DNA of 64,000 bases from NCBI GenBank assembly GCA_947447525.1, contig CANFJL010000008.1, positions 1 to 64,000 of the forward strand, written 5' to 3'. Below the pieces are notes generated by a model. That model ran no database searches and was not told the DNA's origin. It worked only from the letters and a program-made list of their open reading frames with translations. The translations under genes were made by a program, and so were the position numbers. Positions 1-8,937 of the stretch are shown here, piece after piece; position 1 is the stretch's first letter, and each line of letters opens with the position of its first letter. The DNA comes from Flavobacteriales bacterium (GTDB lineage: Bacteria > Bacteroidota > Bacteroidia > Flavobacteriales_D > Crocinitomicaceae).

Positions 1-3000
1 ATACGTCATGATGTATTGATCGCTTCCTGCTGCACAAGTTACTGCAATAACATCGTATAGTTTCTCAACGCCATCGATATCTACTTGGCGCAAACGGTAG
101 TAATTATCACCACTCGCCACTTCCTGATGAGTCAGAGTGTAGTTGATGTTTTGCACGCTATTTCCAGCGGCTGCAACTACTCCAATATTTTGCCAAATAG
201 CGCCATCTCTAGAGTATTCAACTTGGAAATAGGCACTGTTGTGCTCGGTAGCGGTGGACCAATCTAGGATTACTTTACCGTCAGCGCAATTTCCTGAGAA
301 GGAAGTCAATTCTACTGGGAGGGCTTGGTTGTTGGAAGTTCCAACGCCAAACCAACTGAATCCACCTACTGATGTACTGTTAATTGCAAAAGCACTTGCT
401 GAAGTTCCTGTTGGGATGGTGGTATGCGTACCACACCCTTGCCATTGTACATGGTTGCTCGAACTGGTGTTAGATCCCGCAGCTTTAATGATGCGACAAA
501 TCGTTGGGTCTTGCATACCAGTAAGATTGTTGGCATACAATTCAATAGAATAGTTAGCACTATTAATAGCTGCATTGTAGTTATTGTCCGTTGGATCTAT
601 TTGCCAGTATCCATCAGCTGAATAATTCTGAATTAATTGTCCGTCTTGTGTCGTCAATGGAAGTCCATTATACAAGGTATTAGCACTTGTTTTGTACCAA
701 GCGGTTAAGCTTTGGTTGGTTCCCGGACTTGCTGTAAAATTAACTTTTGCATAGCGCTGGAAGGTAGCCGTTCCCACTGGGAATAATCCTTCATTGCCTT
801 GTGTTGCAGCAGTGGTGAAGAATCTTCTAAACGGTCCGACGATATTTCCACTGGTCCAAGTAAGTGTTCCAGGAACAGCTGAACTTGACCCTAAAGTGAG
901 TAAACCATTCGGAGAAGTAGCCGTGAATACATTTCCTTGTGTCATATTCAATGTGCCATTGACAGCAACATTGGTGCTTAATGTAAGGATTGCTCCACTT
1001 GACTTATTAATCGTAACATTATTCAGGGTAGTGGCACCTGAACCACTAATGGTAGCATTAGTTGAACCTATGAAATTAACAGTTCCTTGCGCTGCATTGA
1101 TGGTTCCGTTATTGACTAAGTCACCACTTAAGTTCAAGGAGCCACTTGCTAAATTCAAAGTGATTCCACTTCCAACAAATACATCTAGGGCATTGTCACC
1201 GTTTCCGATGGTTGGCATATTGCTTCCAATACATACACCACCTTGAGCAGCAGTAAGCGTAAATACTTGATTCGTGCTCGTTGGTTCAATAGTTCCTGTT
1301 TGAAGTTGATATACTCCAGATACATTTTTGAACCAATTTCCTCCTGTGGACCAATCGACACTCGTCAAACCATTCCAAAGGAAATCAGCATTTCCAATAG
1401 AAGACCCTAAAGAACTGGTATTGGGTTGATTGAAAGTTACCACCATATTGTCGGTATTGGTACAATTAGTAGTCGTATTGGTTACGGTCCAAGCAAGGGT
1501 GTAAGTACCACCATAAGATCCTGTAAAATCATCCGTTGGAGTAGTTACCGCCGAGAATAAACCGGGTAGGGTCGCACCCGTGCCTTGAGAGACAACCGAC
1601 CAAGCACCAATTTCATTGTTGTTGAATGCGGTAGCATTTACAGTAACCGTATTTTTCCCACATGCAAAGGCGCCTGTAATATCAGCCCCAGCATTTGCAG
1701 TTGGACTAGATGATAAATTTATAATTACAGGATCAATATTAGAACACCCGTTATATGAGGCTGTCAAAGAATATGTTGTGCTTAAAGTAGGATTAGCTGA
1801 AGGATTAAAAATATTTGGATTACTCAATCCAGTGGAAGGTGTCCATGAATATGTTAAATTATTATTTATCGAACATGGGGCTAAAATTTGTGTAATACTA
1901 TTTCCACCATAAAGACTCCCAGAGCAAATAACATTGCCATTGCAGACTGCAGTGTACAATATATCATTATCATCATAACCACCAATAGTACTAATATTCA
2001 AAGTGTGATTTTGATTTGATATTAATGGGATATTTATCAGATTACTTGATCCAGAAGAATAATTACCACCTTGAGCAACAATTACTCCACTTAAATTTGT
2101 TAAAGTCCATGTAACATCTGACATTTCTCCTCCTGATAACGAATTAATATTTAATGAAAATGAAAAGTTTGATGTTGGATTTAAATTAAAAGATGAACCC
2201 TGACATAAATTGATGTCATTTCCAGCACTTATAGCTGGAGGGGAGAAGACAATTAAATCCAAAATAACTGAATTCGTGCAATTACTGGCGTTATTAATGC
2301 CCGTTAATGTATATGATGAACTCAAGTTTGAATTTATTATCCAACCGATATTTTGATTTCCTGATGCACCAAAATTTGAATCCCAATTAAATGTATTGTA
2401 ATAACCAGAACCACTTAAAAGTGAAACAATACTTGAATTGACACCAAAACATTTATTTAATGTTGATGAATTTAATGATAAAGCAGGAGGTGTTATTAAA
2501 TTAATAGAAATAGATGAAGAATAAGAAATTAATGAATTACACATCGTAATCTTACACCTGACTTTTATATTTTGGATAATTGTTAATGCTAATGATGCAG
2601 TATTTGAAGAGGCAATATTAGTCCATGAAACTCCATTATTTAAAGATGATTGCCACAGATAAGAAATAATATTATTTGAAGTAGCGTAATCTAAACTCAA
2701 ATTTACAATTGCGTTAGAACAAACACTATTAATATTAACAACGCTACTAATTGAATTTAAATTATTAACCCCAACACTAAAACTTGCTTTATAATTACTT
2801 CCATTATTACTGGCTGATACAGAACCACCGCAAGTGATGGAGGCATCGCTATAGACTTCTAGGGTATAGGAGCCAGGAATCAGGCAAGCGAGTACATCAA
2901 TATTACCCGACAGATATTGCCATTGTTGATCTTGACCTCCACAACCATTATTTCCACCGGATGACCAGGGGATATTGAGATTAGTAAATGATCCTGGACT

Positions 3001-3300
3001 TACGCCAGTTGCATAAATACGATAATAAAATCTTGTTGAAGTCAGATCACACCCACCACATTTCCAAACATTGTGTTCCGCACCTTTGATTACTAGACTA
3101 TTACTACTGGTGAATGTCCCTAAGTTAGCGGTATTGAAATCAGGATTACTGGTGGATGCGTGCAAGTCATAGTAGGCATTAGCACCACCATTAATGGCTA
3201 AAACAATAAAACTAGAATTGAATCCGGCTGTGCCTTGAGCATGTATTTGGTGAACACAAAAAAATAACACTGCAACGCAAAATTGCCTGAATAATACCAT
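1..3300 (-). CDS. Large secreted adhesin-like protein, probable T9SS cargo (partial, 3' end outside window)
   Basis: An uninterrupted reading frame of 1100 codons runs from an ATG at 3300 off the left edge, so the C-terminus is missing. Residues 1-23 are a signal peptide ending HAQG. Then come low-complexity Ser/Asn/Thr-rich Ig-like and PKD-like segments (for example near residue 460 and 520), a beta-helix-like stretch at about 707-810 with short repeated TLN/GTIN units, and near residue 990 the sequence LPVELTSFSGNC. That sequence opens the module that in many Bacteroidota surface proteins immediately precedes a T9SS type A sorting domain, so I infer that roughly 80-100 residues with that domain lie beyond the edge. 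Function is probably adhesion or surface display; no enzyme motif is visible. The segment at about 1700-2790 is visibly more AT-rich than both flanks. Confidence 0.8.
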   Translation of the reverse strand, partial: MVLFRQFCVAVLFFCVHQIHAQGTAGFNSSFIVLAINGGANAYYDLHASTSNPDFNTANLGTFTSSNSLVIKGAEHNVWKCGGCDLTSTRFYYRIYATGVSPGSFTNLNIPWSSGGNNGCGGQDQQWQYLSGNIDVLACLIPGSYTLEVYSDASITCGGSVSASNNGSNYKASFSVGVNNLNSISSVVNINSVCSNAIVNLSLDYATSNNIISYLWQSSLNNGVSWTNIASSNTASLALTIIQNIKVRCKITMCNSLISYSSSISINLITPPALSLNSSTLNKCFGVNSSIVSLLSGSGYYNTFNWDSNFGASGNQNIGWIINSNLSSSYTLTGINNASNCTNSVILDLIVFSPPAISAGNDINLCQGSSFNLNPTSNFSFSLNINSLSGGEMSDVTWTLTNLSGVIVAQGGNYSSGSSNLINIPLISNQNHTLNISTIGGYDDNDILYTAVCNGNVICSGSLYGGNSITQILAPCSINNNLTYSWTPSTGLSNPNIFNPSANPTLSTTYSLTASYNGCSNIDPVIINLSSSPTANAGADITGAFACGKNTVTVNATAFNNNEIGAWSVVSQGTGATLPGLFSAVTTPTDDFTGSYGGTYTLAWTVTNTTTNCTNTDNMVVTFNQPNTSSLGSSIGNADFLWNGLTSVDWSTGGNWFKNVSGVYQLQTGTIEPTSTNQVFTLTAAQGGVCIGSNMPTIGNGDNALDVFVGSGITLNLASGSLNLSGDLVNNGTINAAQGTVNFIGSTNATISGSGATTLNNVTINKSSGAILTLSTNVAVNGTLNMTQGNVFTATSPNGLLTLGSSSAVPGTLTWTSGNIVGPFRRFFTTAATQGNEGLFPVGTATFQRYAKVNFTASPGTNQSLTAWYKTSANTLYNGLPLTTQDGQLIQNYSADGYWQIDPTDNNYNAAINSANYSIELYANNLTGMQDPTICRIIKAAGSNTSSSNHVQWQGCGTHTTIPTGTSASAFAINSTSVGGFSWFGVGTSNNQALPVELTSFSGNCADGKVILDWSTATEHNSAYFQVEYSRDGAIWQNIGVVAAAGNSVQNINYTLTHQEVASGDNYYRLRQVDIDGVEKLYDVIAVTCAAGSDQYIMTY

Positions 3301-3359
3301 AATAATTGCTGTGATTTTAAAGGAAGAACGGTCGACCTTTTATTAAGTGATACCTTAAC

Positions 3360-3367
3360 CAAATATA
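3360..3367 (-). promoter_or_regulatory. Predicted -7 element (TATATTTG) of the adhesin gene
   Basis: Read on the minus strand this is an exact match to the Bacteroidota -7 consensus TAnnTTTG, 59 bases before the adhesin ATG. I see no clear TTTG -33 box at the usual distance. The predicted leader is about 50-55 bases. Confidence 0.5.
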
Positions 3368-3453
3368 ATGAAATTCTTATATAATCCCATAATTATTTAA
3401 TTTATAAGTATTTAAAAAATAATATTCTCAAGAAAAGGAACTGAAAAAAACAA

Positions 3454-5181
3454 TTAATCAGTAGGCCGCAGGTCTTTAATCATTAATTGCAGCGTTGTTT
3501 TGTCTCTAAAGGTAGACGTCTCGAAAGTACAAGCCAAATCATAAGCCAATCCCAAACTTACCGTATTGGAATGCTCTGCCATATTAAAACCTATAGCGTC
3601 TAATTTTACCGGTGAATCTACTTGCTGAATTTTTAATTTCAAATGAGCCTCTTTCAATAAGAGATTTGAATGGGAATAAACTTGTTTAAATAGAAATACT
3701 GGTTTCATATTTCCTGGACCGAATGGTTCAAATTCTTGCAAAACCCTCATAAACCTAGGAATCTTTGCAAAAGATTCTCCAGGTAGATATACTTGATTCA
3801 AATGTATACTGGCGTCAATGTGCTGTTTAATTAATAAGTCTTCCTCCTTTATGCTTCTTTGTACAACTTCCTCAAATCGCTCTTGAAAAGCAACAAGATT
3901 TTCAGGTAATAAACTTAAGCCTGCCGCGTGGGTATGTCCACCAAATTGTTCAAGTAGATCTTCACATGCGCAAAGTGCTGCATGAATATCAAAATCATTG
4001 ACCGTACGCGCCGATCCTGTAACCATCCCATTCGATTCTGTAAGTACAATAGTGGGTTTAAAGTGCTTTTCTATTAAGCGAGAGGCAACGATACCAACCA
4101 CTCCTTTATGCCAAGATGGATGAAACACAACGGTGCTTTTTCTAGCATTAAATTCAGGATCCTCCTCTAATAATTGAAGTGCATGAGCAGTAATGTCTTT
4201 ATCTAATGCTCGACGATTGGTATTGTCTACATTAATTTCATTGGCGATCGCATCAATTAAATCTGGATCGCCTTCAACCATCAATTGCACTGCTGTTTTA
4301 CCTGAACTTAATCGTCCGGCAGCATTTATTCTTGGGGCAAGAACAAAAACTAAATCAGTCAAAGTTAAGGGAAGTTGTTTCTTTGCAAGCGACAACAAAC
4401 TCAAAAAAGCAGGACGAGGTTTCGCATTAAATTGCTGTAATCCAAGATAAGCTAAAACTCTATTCTCATCTAAAACTTGAACAATATCAGCCGCAATACT
4501 TAAAGCCAATAAATCTGTTTGTTCAAAAAGGGGCTTGTCGTTCCATTCATTTTTCTGAAATAATCCTTGCAACAATTTAAATCCAACACCACAACCAGAA
4601 AGTTCTTTGAAAGGATACAAACAATTTTTTTGTTTCGGATCCAAAATAATCGCAGGGGGTAAAACAACTCCAGGCTCATGATGATCACAAATAATCATGT
4701 CAATGCCGTATTGTTTTGCCATCGTAGCTTGTTCGACTGCTTTTATCCCACAATCTAAGGTGATGATAAGGGTAAAGTCATGATCTTTTGCATATTGAAT
4801 GCCTTGAGAGCTCACACCATAACCTTCTGCATAGCGATCGGGAATGTAATATTCAATTTGGGATAGATGTGTTTGTAATACTCCGAAAACTAAGGCAACA
4901 GCAGTGGTGCCATCCACATCATAATCTCCGTAAATCATTACTTTTTCTTGTTCGATTATTGCCGTTTGCAAGCGTTGAACAGCGACATCCATATGTAACA
5001 TGAGAAACGGATCGTGCAAATGACTTTTTTCAGGTCTGAAGAATTTTTTTGCTTTCTCGAAAGAATCAATTCCACGATGCAGCAATAATTCCGCAATCAA
5101 GGGGCTCACTTTTAAACTGTCTTGTACTATTTTAACCTTATCTTGATCCCCTTCAGTCCTTTGCAACCATTCTTTTTTCAT
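3454..5181 (-). CDS. recJ: Single-stranded-DNA-specific exonuclease RecJ
   Basis: RecJ degrades single-stranded DNA 5' to 3' in recombination, mismatch and base-excision repair. The 575-residue length is normal. The DHH phosphoesterase domain shows YGDYDVDG at residues 84-91, a DCG motif near 143 and DHH at 166-168, which bind the catalytic metals. The DHHA1 domain carries GGHTHAAG near residue 400, and an OB-like domain follows. The ATG at 5181 is used because the N-terminus MKKEWLQR matches the usual RecJ beginning. It stands alone, about 150 bases upstream of the adhesin gene and on the same strand. Confidence 0.96.
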   Translation of the reverse strand: MKKEWLQRTEGDQDKVKIVQDSLKVSPLIAELLLHRGIDSFEKAKKFFRPEKSHLHDPFLMLHMDVAVQRLQTAIIEQEKVMIYGDYDVDGTTAVALVFGVLQTHLSQIEYYIPDRYAEGYGVSSQGIQYAKDHDFTLIITLDCGIKAVEQATMAKQYGIDMIICDHHEPGVVLPPAIILDPKQKNCLYPFKELSGCGVGFKLLQGLFQKNEWNDKPLFEQTDLLALSIAADIVQVLDENRVLAYLGLQQFNAKPRPAFLSLLSLAKKQLPLTLTDLVFVLAPRINAAGRLSSGKTAVQLMVEGDPDLIDAIANEINVDNTNRRALDKDITAHALQLLEEDPEFNARKSTVVFHPSWHKGVVGIVASRLIEKHFKPTIVLTESNGMVTGSARTVNDFDIHAALCACEDLLEQFGGHTHAAGLSLLPENLVAFQERFEEVVQRSIKEEDLLIKQHIDASIHLNQVYLPGESFAKIPRFMRVLQEFEPFGPGNMKPVFLFKQVYSHSNLLLKEAHLKLKIQQVDSPVKLDAIGFNMAEHSNTVSLGLAYDLACTFETSTFRDKTTLQLMIKDLRPTD

Positions 5182-5278
5182 TTCTACTTTATTTTCTATT
5201 TAAGTTAGGGATAAAATGGGGGAATTAAAAATAAAAATTAAATTTCGTGCAGAAAAAAGGAAACTATTTATAATTTTT

Positions 5279-5324
5279 CGCAGGATTACATCCTACGCTA
5301 TTCATATTTAAGCCCTTACGGGGT
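5279..5324. repeat. REP-like palindromic intergenic repeat
   Basis: Two short stems lie side by side in the gap between recJ and the next gene. The first (5279-5297) pairs CGTAGGA with TCCTGCG on the minus strand, with one G-U pair, around TGTAA. The second (5313-5323) pairs CCC with GGG around CGTAA, inside a CCCCGTAAGGG core. This two-stem pattern of 'CCCCGnAAGGGG' followed by a 'TAGGnTnTAAnCCT' hairpin resembles dispersed extragenic repeats that I know from Bacteroidota genomes. Only one copy is visible here, so the repeat status is inferred from that resemblance. Confidence 0.5.
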
Positions 5325-5341
5325 AAAAAATATTTGGAGGA

Positions 5342-5782
5342 CTATTTTATACTCGTATTCAAGAAAGCCCTTAATTCGCCTAACTTGGTGAGCGTAGGAT
5401 TGATAAATAAATCTTTTTCTGCGCTTGCATAAGGCTTTCTTGATGGAGTATTTCCATCGAGGGCGAGTACGAACATACGATTGAAAAAATCTACCTTATA
5501 TTTTACTCCCATTTCTTTTACGAAACGAACAGAACTATCAATCGAACAACCTGAGGCGTGTTCAAAATCTTCATCGACAACAACAAGTAACATTTGATTG
5601 AATAAAATTCCTCCTGAAGATTTTAATTTCTTATTGTGTGCCGACCAAGAAAGCATAAACTTATTTAGTTCTTGAGCAATACTTGAAACCTCATCGTTTG
5701 AAAAAGGCCGATCGGACAAATACATCCAAAGGCGACTTTGATCTGTAAAATCAGGAAATAAAGCGTTAAAGTTCTGCTGCAT
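5342..5782 (-). CDS. Conserved protein of unknown function (often misnamed ABC transporter ATPase)
   Basis: A soluble 146-residue protein with no signal peptide and no membrane segment. Bacteroidota homologues are commonly labelled 'ABC transporter ATPase', but there is no Walker A, signature or Walker B motif here, so that name is not supported. Residues 1-60 are rich in aromatics and the middle has a DEDFEHASGCSIDSS segment with His and Cys. It overlaps the end of the upstream CCG-domain gene by 17 bases and is the last gene of the operon that starts with the amidase at 10071. I do not know its function. Confidence 0.75.
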   Translation of the reverse strand: MQQNFNALFPDFTDQSRLWMYLSDRPFSNDEVSSIAQELNKFMLSWSAHNKKLKSSGGILFNQMLLVVVDEDFEHASGCSIDSSVRFVKEMGVKYKVDFFNRMFVLALDGNTPSRKPYASAEKDLFINPTLTKLGELRAFLNTSIK

Positions 5783-6554
5783 TGGCTATTAATTCAGCAA
5801 CATCCATTACCACAATTTCATTTTCTTTATTGAAATTCTTCACGCCATCCGTCATCATGGTATTACAAAAAGGACAACCGGTAGCAATAATATTTGCTGC
5901 AGTTTCGATTGCATCCTCTGTGCGTTCCAAATTTATTTCTTTGTTTCCTTTTTCTGCTTCTTTAAACATTTGAGCACCACCAGCACCGCAGCAAAGACCA
6001 TTAGTTTTACACCTTTTCATTTCAACCAACTCAGCATCTAATCTTTCGATTAAGGCACGAGGTGCTTCATACACATCATTGGCGCGACCTAAATAGCAAG
6101 GATCATGGAAAGTGATTTTCTTACCATTAAAGGTCTGATTGCCTTCCAAAGATAATTTTCCAGTGTTGATCAAATCTTGAATCAATTGTGTATGATGAAT
6201 TACTTCATAATTTCCACCTAGTTCGGGATACTCATTTTTTAAAGTGTTAAAACAATGAGGACAAGCAGTAACAATTTTTTTAACCTGATATCCATCCAAT
6301 ACTTGGATATTCATCATGGCTTGCATTTGAAAAGTAAATTCATTTCCAGCTCTTCGTGCAGGATCACCGGTACAACTTTCTTCTGCACCGAGAACTGCAA
6401 AATTAACTTTGCAATTATTTAATATTTTAACCAATGCCTTCGTGATTTTTTTTGCGCGATCGTCAAAACTACCGGCACAACCTACCCAAAAAAGAATCTC
6501 TGGAGTTTCTCCTTTGGCAAGCATTTCCGACATGGTAGGAACATTCAAATTCAT
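5766..6554 (-). CDS. (Fe-S)-binding protein with two CCG domains (HdrB/GlpC C-terminal type)
   Basis: A soluble 262-residue electron-transfer protein of the heterodisulfide reductase B / GlcF / LutA type. Such CCG domains usually hold a non-cubane or 4Fe-4S cluster. The C-terminal domain is canonical: Cys153, Cys188-Cys189 in a CCG motif, and Cys227-x2-Cys230. The N-terminal domain is degenerate: Cys26, then Ser60-Cys61 in place of CC, then Cys98-x2-Cys101. It follows the membrane Fe-S gene by 22 bases. The two together look like a split version of the larger GlpC/HdrD-type proteins, passing electrons to or from the quinone pool. The natural substrate is not evident. Confidence 0.85.
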   Translation of the reverse strand: MNLNVPTMSEMLAKGETPEILFWVGCAGSFDDRAKKITKALVKILNNCKVNFAVLGAEESCTGDPARRAGNEFTFQMQAMMNIQVLDGYQVKKIVTACPHCFNTLKNEYPELGGNYEVIHHTQLIQDLINTGKLSLEGNQTFNGKKITFHDPCYLGRANDVYEAPRALIERLDAELVEMKRCKTNGLCCGAGGAQMFKEAEKGNKEINLERTEDAIETAANIIATGCPFCNTMMTDGVKNFNKENEIVVMDVAELIANAAEL

Positions 6555-6576
6555 AATATGAGTCGTATAAAATAAA

Positions 6577-7893
6577 TTAAGATTCTTCTTGGGCCCAATT
6601 CAAGCGGTCACTCTGTGAAAATTGCCAAGGAGCGCCATTATTTTCAATATTGGTCAACATTCCAGTCAACTCAGTAGGCATTTTCGATTCTTCCATAACC
6701 AAGTACCTGCGCAAATCTATAATAATTGATAAGGGATCAATATTTACAGGACATTCTTGAACACAAGCATTACAGGAAGTACAAGCCCAAATCTCTTCTT
6801 CGGTAATGTAATTTCCCAAAAGACTTTTACCATCTTCTAGACCACCCTCACCTACTTCCATTAAGCGATCACGCGTATCCATCATTATTTTTCGAGGAGA
6901 AAGCAACTTACCCGTTTGATTAGCAGGACAAGCAGAAGTACAACGGCCACATTCTGTACACGAATAGGCATCCAATAAATTCTTCCAAGTCAGATCATTG
7001 ACATCTTTAGCACCAAATCTTTGAGGAACAGCATCTGACGGTTCGGTTGCAGCATAAGGATCAGCCGTAGGATCCATCATCAATTTAACTTCTTGGGTAA
7101 CTGCTTCCATATTGGAAATTTTACCTTTAGCATTCAAATTACTAAAATAAGTATTCGGAAATGCTAAGAGAATATGAAGATGTTTGGAATAGGGTAAATA
7201 ATTCAAGAATACAAAAACCATAGTCAAATGACCCCACCAACCAATTCGTTCCAAAACCCTAAGTGTTTCAACCGTCAATCCATCAAAAACTAAAGGTCCA
7301 AACCAAGAGGAGACAGCAAAACCAAAATGTCCTTTTTCAAACGCCACATGCGATCCTCCTCTTCCATAAAGTACTTCATCGGCACCATTCATGGTAAAAA
7401 TGCAAAGAATCAAAACAATTTCCATGATTAAAATCAAGTTGGCATCTTTTTTTGGCCAACCAGCAAGTTCCTTCATGTTTAATCGGGGAAGCTTTAATAA
7501 ATTTCGTCTTGCAAGGAAAATTATGGTCGCTATAAAAGCAAGAACAGAAAGCACTTCAATAAAACTAATTGCAAAGGTGTAAAAACTACCTAAACTTTCA
7601 TAGAAAACCCTGTGATGACCAGTAAAACCATCAACCATAATTTCTATTAACTCTATTTGGGTAATTACAAAAGCACTATATAGCGCTAAATGAAGCAAGG
7701 CAACAAAGGGACGAGAAAACATTTTCTTTTGACCAAAGGCCACTAGCAACATAGTTTTCCATCTTTCTGCTCTGTTGTCAGATCGATCAATGTCACGACC
7801 CAATAAAATATTTTTTCGAATCTTCAGCATGTTAATTGAAAACAAGCCAAAAGAAAAAATAGTTACTGCACTAAAAATGAGGATCGTCCACAT
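6577..7893 (-). CDS. Membrane-anchored ferredoxin-type Fe-S oxidoreductase subunit
   Basis: The 438-residue protein has about five or six membrane segments in residues 1-245, with histidines that could bind haem b (LLHLALYS near 67, GWWGHLT near 222, SKHLHILLAFPN near 240), resembling NarI/HdrE-type cytochromes. A soluble C-terminus holds two 4Fe-4S motifs, CTECGRCTSACP at 312-323 and CTSCNACVQECP at 371-382. It probably exchanges electrons between menaquinone and the CCG-domain partner encoded next. The start lies 2 bases after the end of the MCE gene, so the genes are probably co-transcribed. The haem assignment is inference from spacing and family resemblance. Confidence 0.85.
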   Translation of the reverse strand: MWTILIFSAVTIFSFGLFSINMLKIRKNILLGRDIDRSDNRAERWKTMLLVAFGQKKMFSRPFVALLHLALYSAFVITQIELIEIMVDGFTGHHRVFYESLGSFYTFAISFIEVLSVLAFIATIIFLARRNLLKLPRLNMKELAGWPKKDANLILIMEIVLILCIFTMNGADEVLYGRGGSHVAFEKGHFGFAVSSWFGPLVFDGLTVETLRVLERIGWWGHLTMVFVFLNYLPYSKHLHILLAFPNTYFSNLNAKGKISNMEAVTQEVKLMMDPTADPYAATEPSDAVPQRFGAKDVNDLTWKNLLDAYSCTECGRCTSACPANQTGKLLSPRKIMMDTRDRLMEVGEGGLEDGKSLLGNYITEEEIWACTSCNACVQECPVNIDPLSIIIDLRRYLVMEESKMPTELTGMLTNIENNGAPWQFSQSDRLNWAQEES

Positions 7894-7895
7894 AC

Positions 7896-8933
7896 TTATT
7901 CAGGAATTGTATCCAATAATTTTTCTAATTTCTTCTCCTGAGTACTCGTCAAATGAAGTCCTTTTGATTTTCTACCAATGACAGAAATATTAACATAGCG
8001 TTCAGGATGTTTTTCGAGATCATCAACTAATTCTTGTAATTCTTGATTTGTTTCCACCAATTCATTGTACAATTTTTCGTCATGAATCAATTTTCCTAGG
8101 CTGCCTTTTCCTTGACTGGTTTCATCAAGAATCATGTTTATTTTTTTCAAAGTAGTTTGAGCATCGAGTATTACAGATTTAAAATTAGATCCTACCATAT
8201 CATCAGAGATCACCTTAACATTACCAATAACACTGGTAATTTGTTCATTACTCTTTTTTAAATTTTGGGTGATGTTTTCAACATTCGATAAAATTCTTGA
8301 AAACTGAGCTTTCTCTTGATCTACAAAAGATCCCATTTCAGTAGCCAAATTTCCCAATTTATGAATGGTAATTTTAACTTCTCTCAGACTTCCTTCAATT
8401 TCTGAAGTCGCTTTATCGTCCCAAAATGCAGATAAAGACCCTACCATTTTATCTACTGAACTCATCATAGCTTGCAAGCGCTGGGATATTGGGTCTGCAT
8501 ATGCTTTAACTTGGGATACCATATCTACGGATAAACGGCCAGGAATTGCAGCACCAACTTTATAATTTTTACCTGTTATATTAGCAGGAATTTGAATTAA
8601 GAGACCTTTACTGAAGAGGTCTAAAGAACCAATTTCAATAATTGTTCCTTTTGGAAAATAAACATCATCATTTTGAATATTAAAAGTAACCCTTACTCTT
8701 TTATCCAATTTATTTTGAGGTCTATAATCTACAGCCGTCACTTTTCCAACAACGACACCATTTAATGTCACATTACTAGAAACCATTAATTGACCTGAAT
8801 TTGGGAAGTAGCTATAATAAACAACATCACCACCAAAAAAACTATTGCCTTTAAGGAAGTTCACTCCCAATATGAGAATAACGATTGCAAGAACCGCTAT
8901 CAAACCTGCTTTTATTTCCTTTGTGAATCTCAA
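7896..8933 (-). CDS. MCE/MlaD family lipid-transport protein
   Basis: MCE proteins carry phospholipids between membranes as the substrate-binding part of Mla-type ABC systems. Residues 1-27 form a single N-terminal membrane anchor, residues about 37-115 are the MCE domain (VTLNGVVVGKVTAVDY is typical), and residues about 175-320 form a long alpha-helical coiled region. The length of 345 is normal for the single-MCE Bacteroidota form. No MlaE permease or MlaF ATPase is in this operon, so partners must be encoded elsewhere. It starts 4 bases after the amidase gene ends. Confidence 0.9.
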   Translation of the reverse strand: MRFTKEIKAGLIAVLAIVILILGVNFLKGNSFFGGDVVYYSYFPNSGQLMVSSNVTLNGVVVGKVTAVDYRPQNKLDKRVRVTFNIQNDDVYFPKGTIIEIGSLDLFSKGLLIQIPANITGKNYKVGAAIPGRLSVDMVSQVKAYADPISQRLQAMMSSVDKMVGSLSAFWDDKATSEIEGSLREVKITIHKLGNLATEMGSFVDQEKAQFSRILSNVENITQNLKKSNEQITSVIGNVKVISDDMVGSNFKSVILDAQTTLKKINMILDETSQGKGSLGKLIHDEKLYNELVETNQELQELVDDLEKHPERYVNISVIGRKSKGLHLTSTQEKKLEKLLDTIPE

Positions 8934-8937
8934 TTGA

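Noticed and set aside
239-1246. Plus-strand and short minus-strand reading frames across the left end
   Set aside because: They are shadow frames of the long minus-strand adhesin, whose 1100-codon frame has the signal peptide and consistent Bacteroidota surface-protein sequence.
1616-1912. Plus-strand 98-codon frame
   Set aside because: Same reason: it lies opposite the adhesin, with no promoter, family resemblance or signal.
5342-5782. ABC transporter ATPase label
   Set aside because: No Walker A, signature or Walker B motif is present in the 146 residues.
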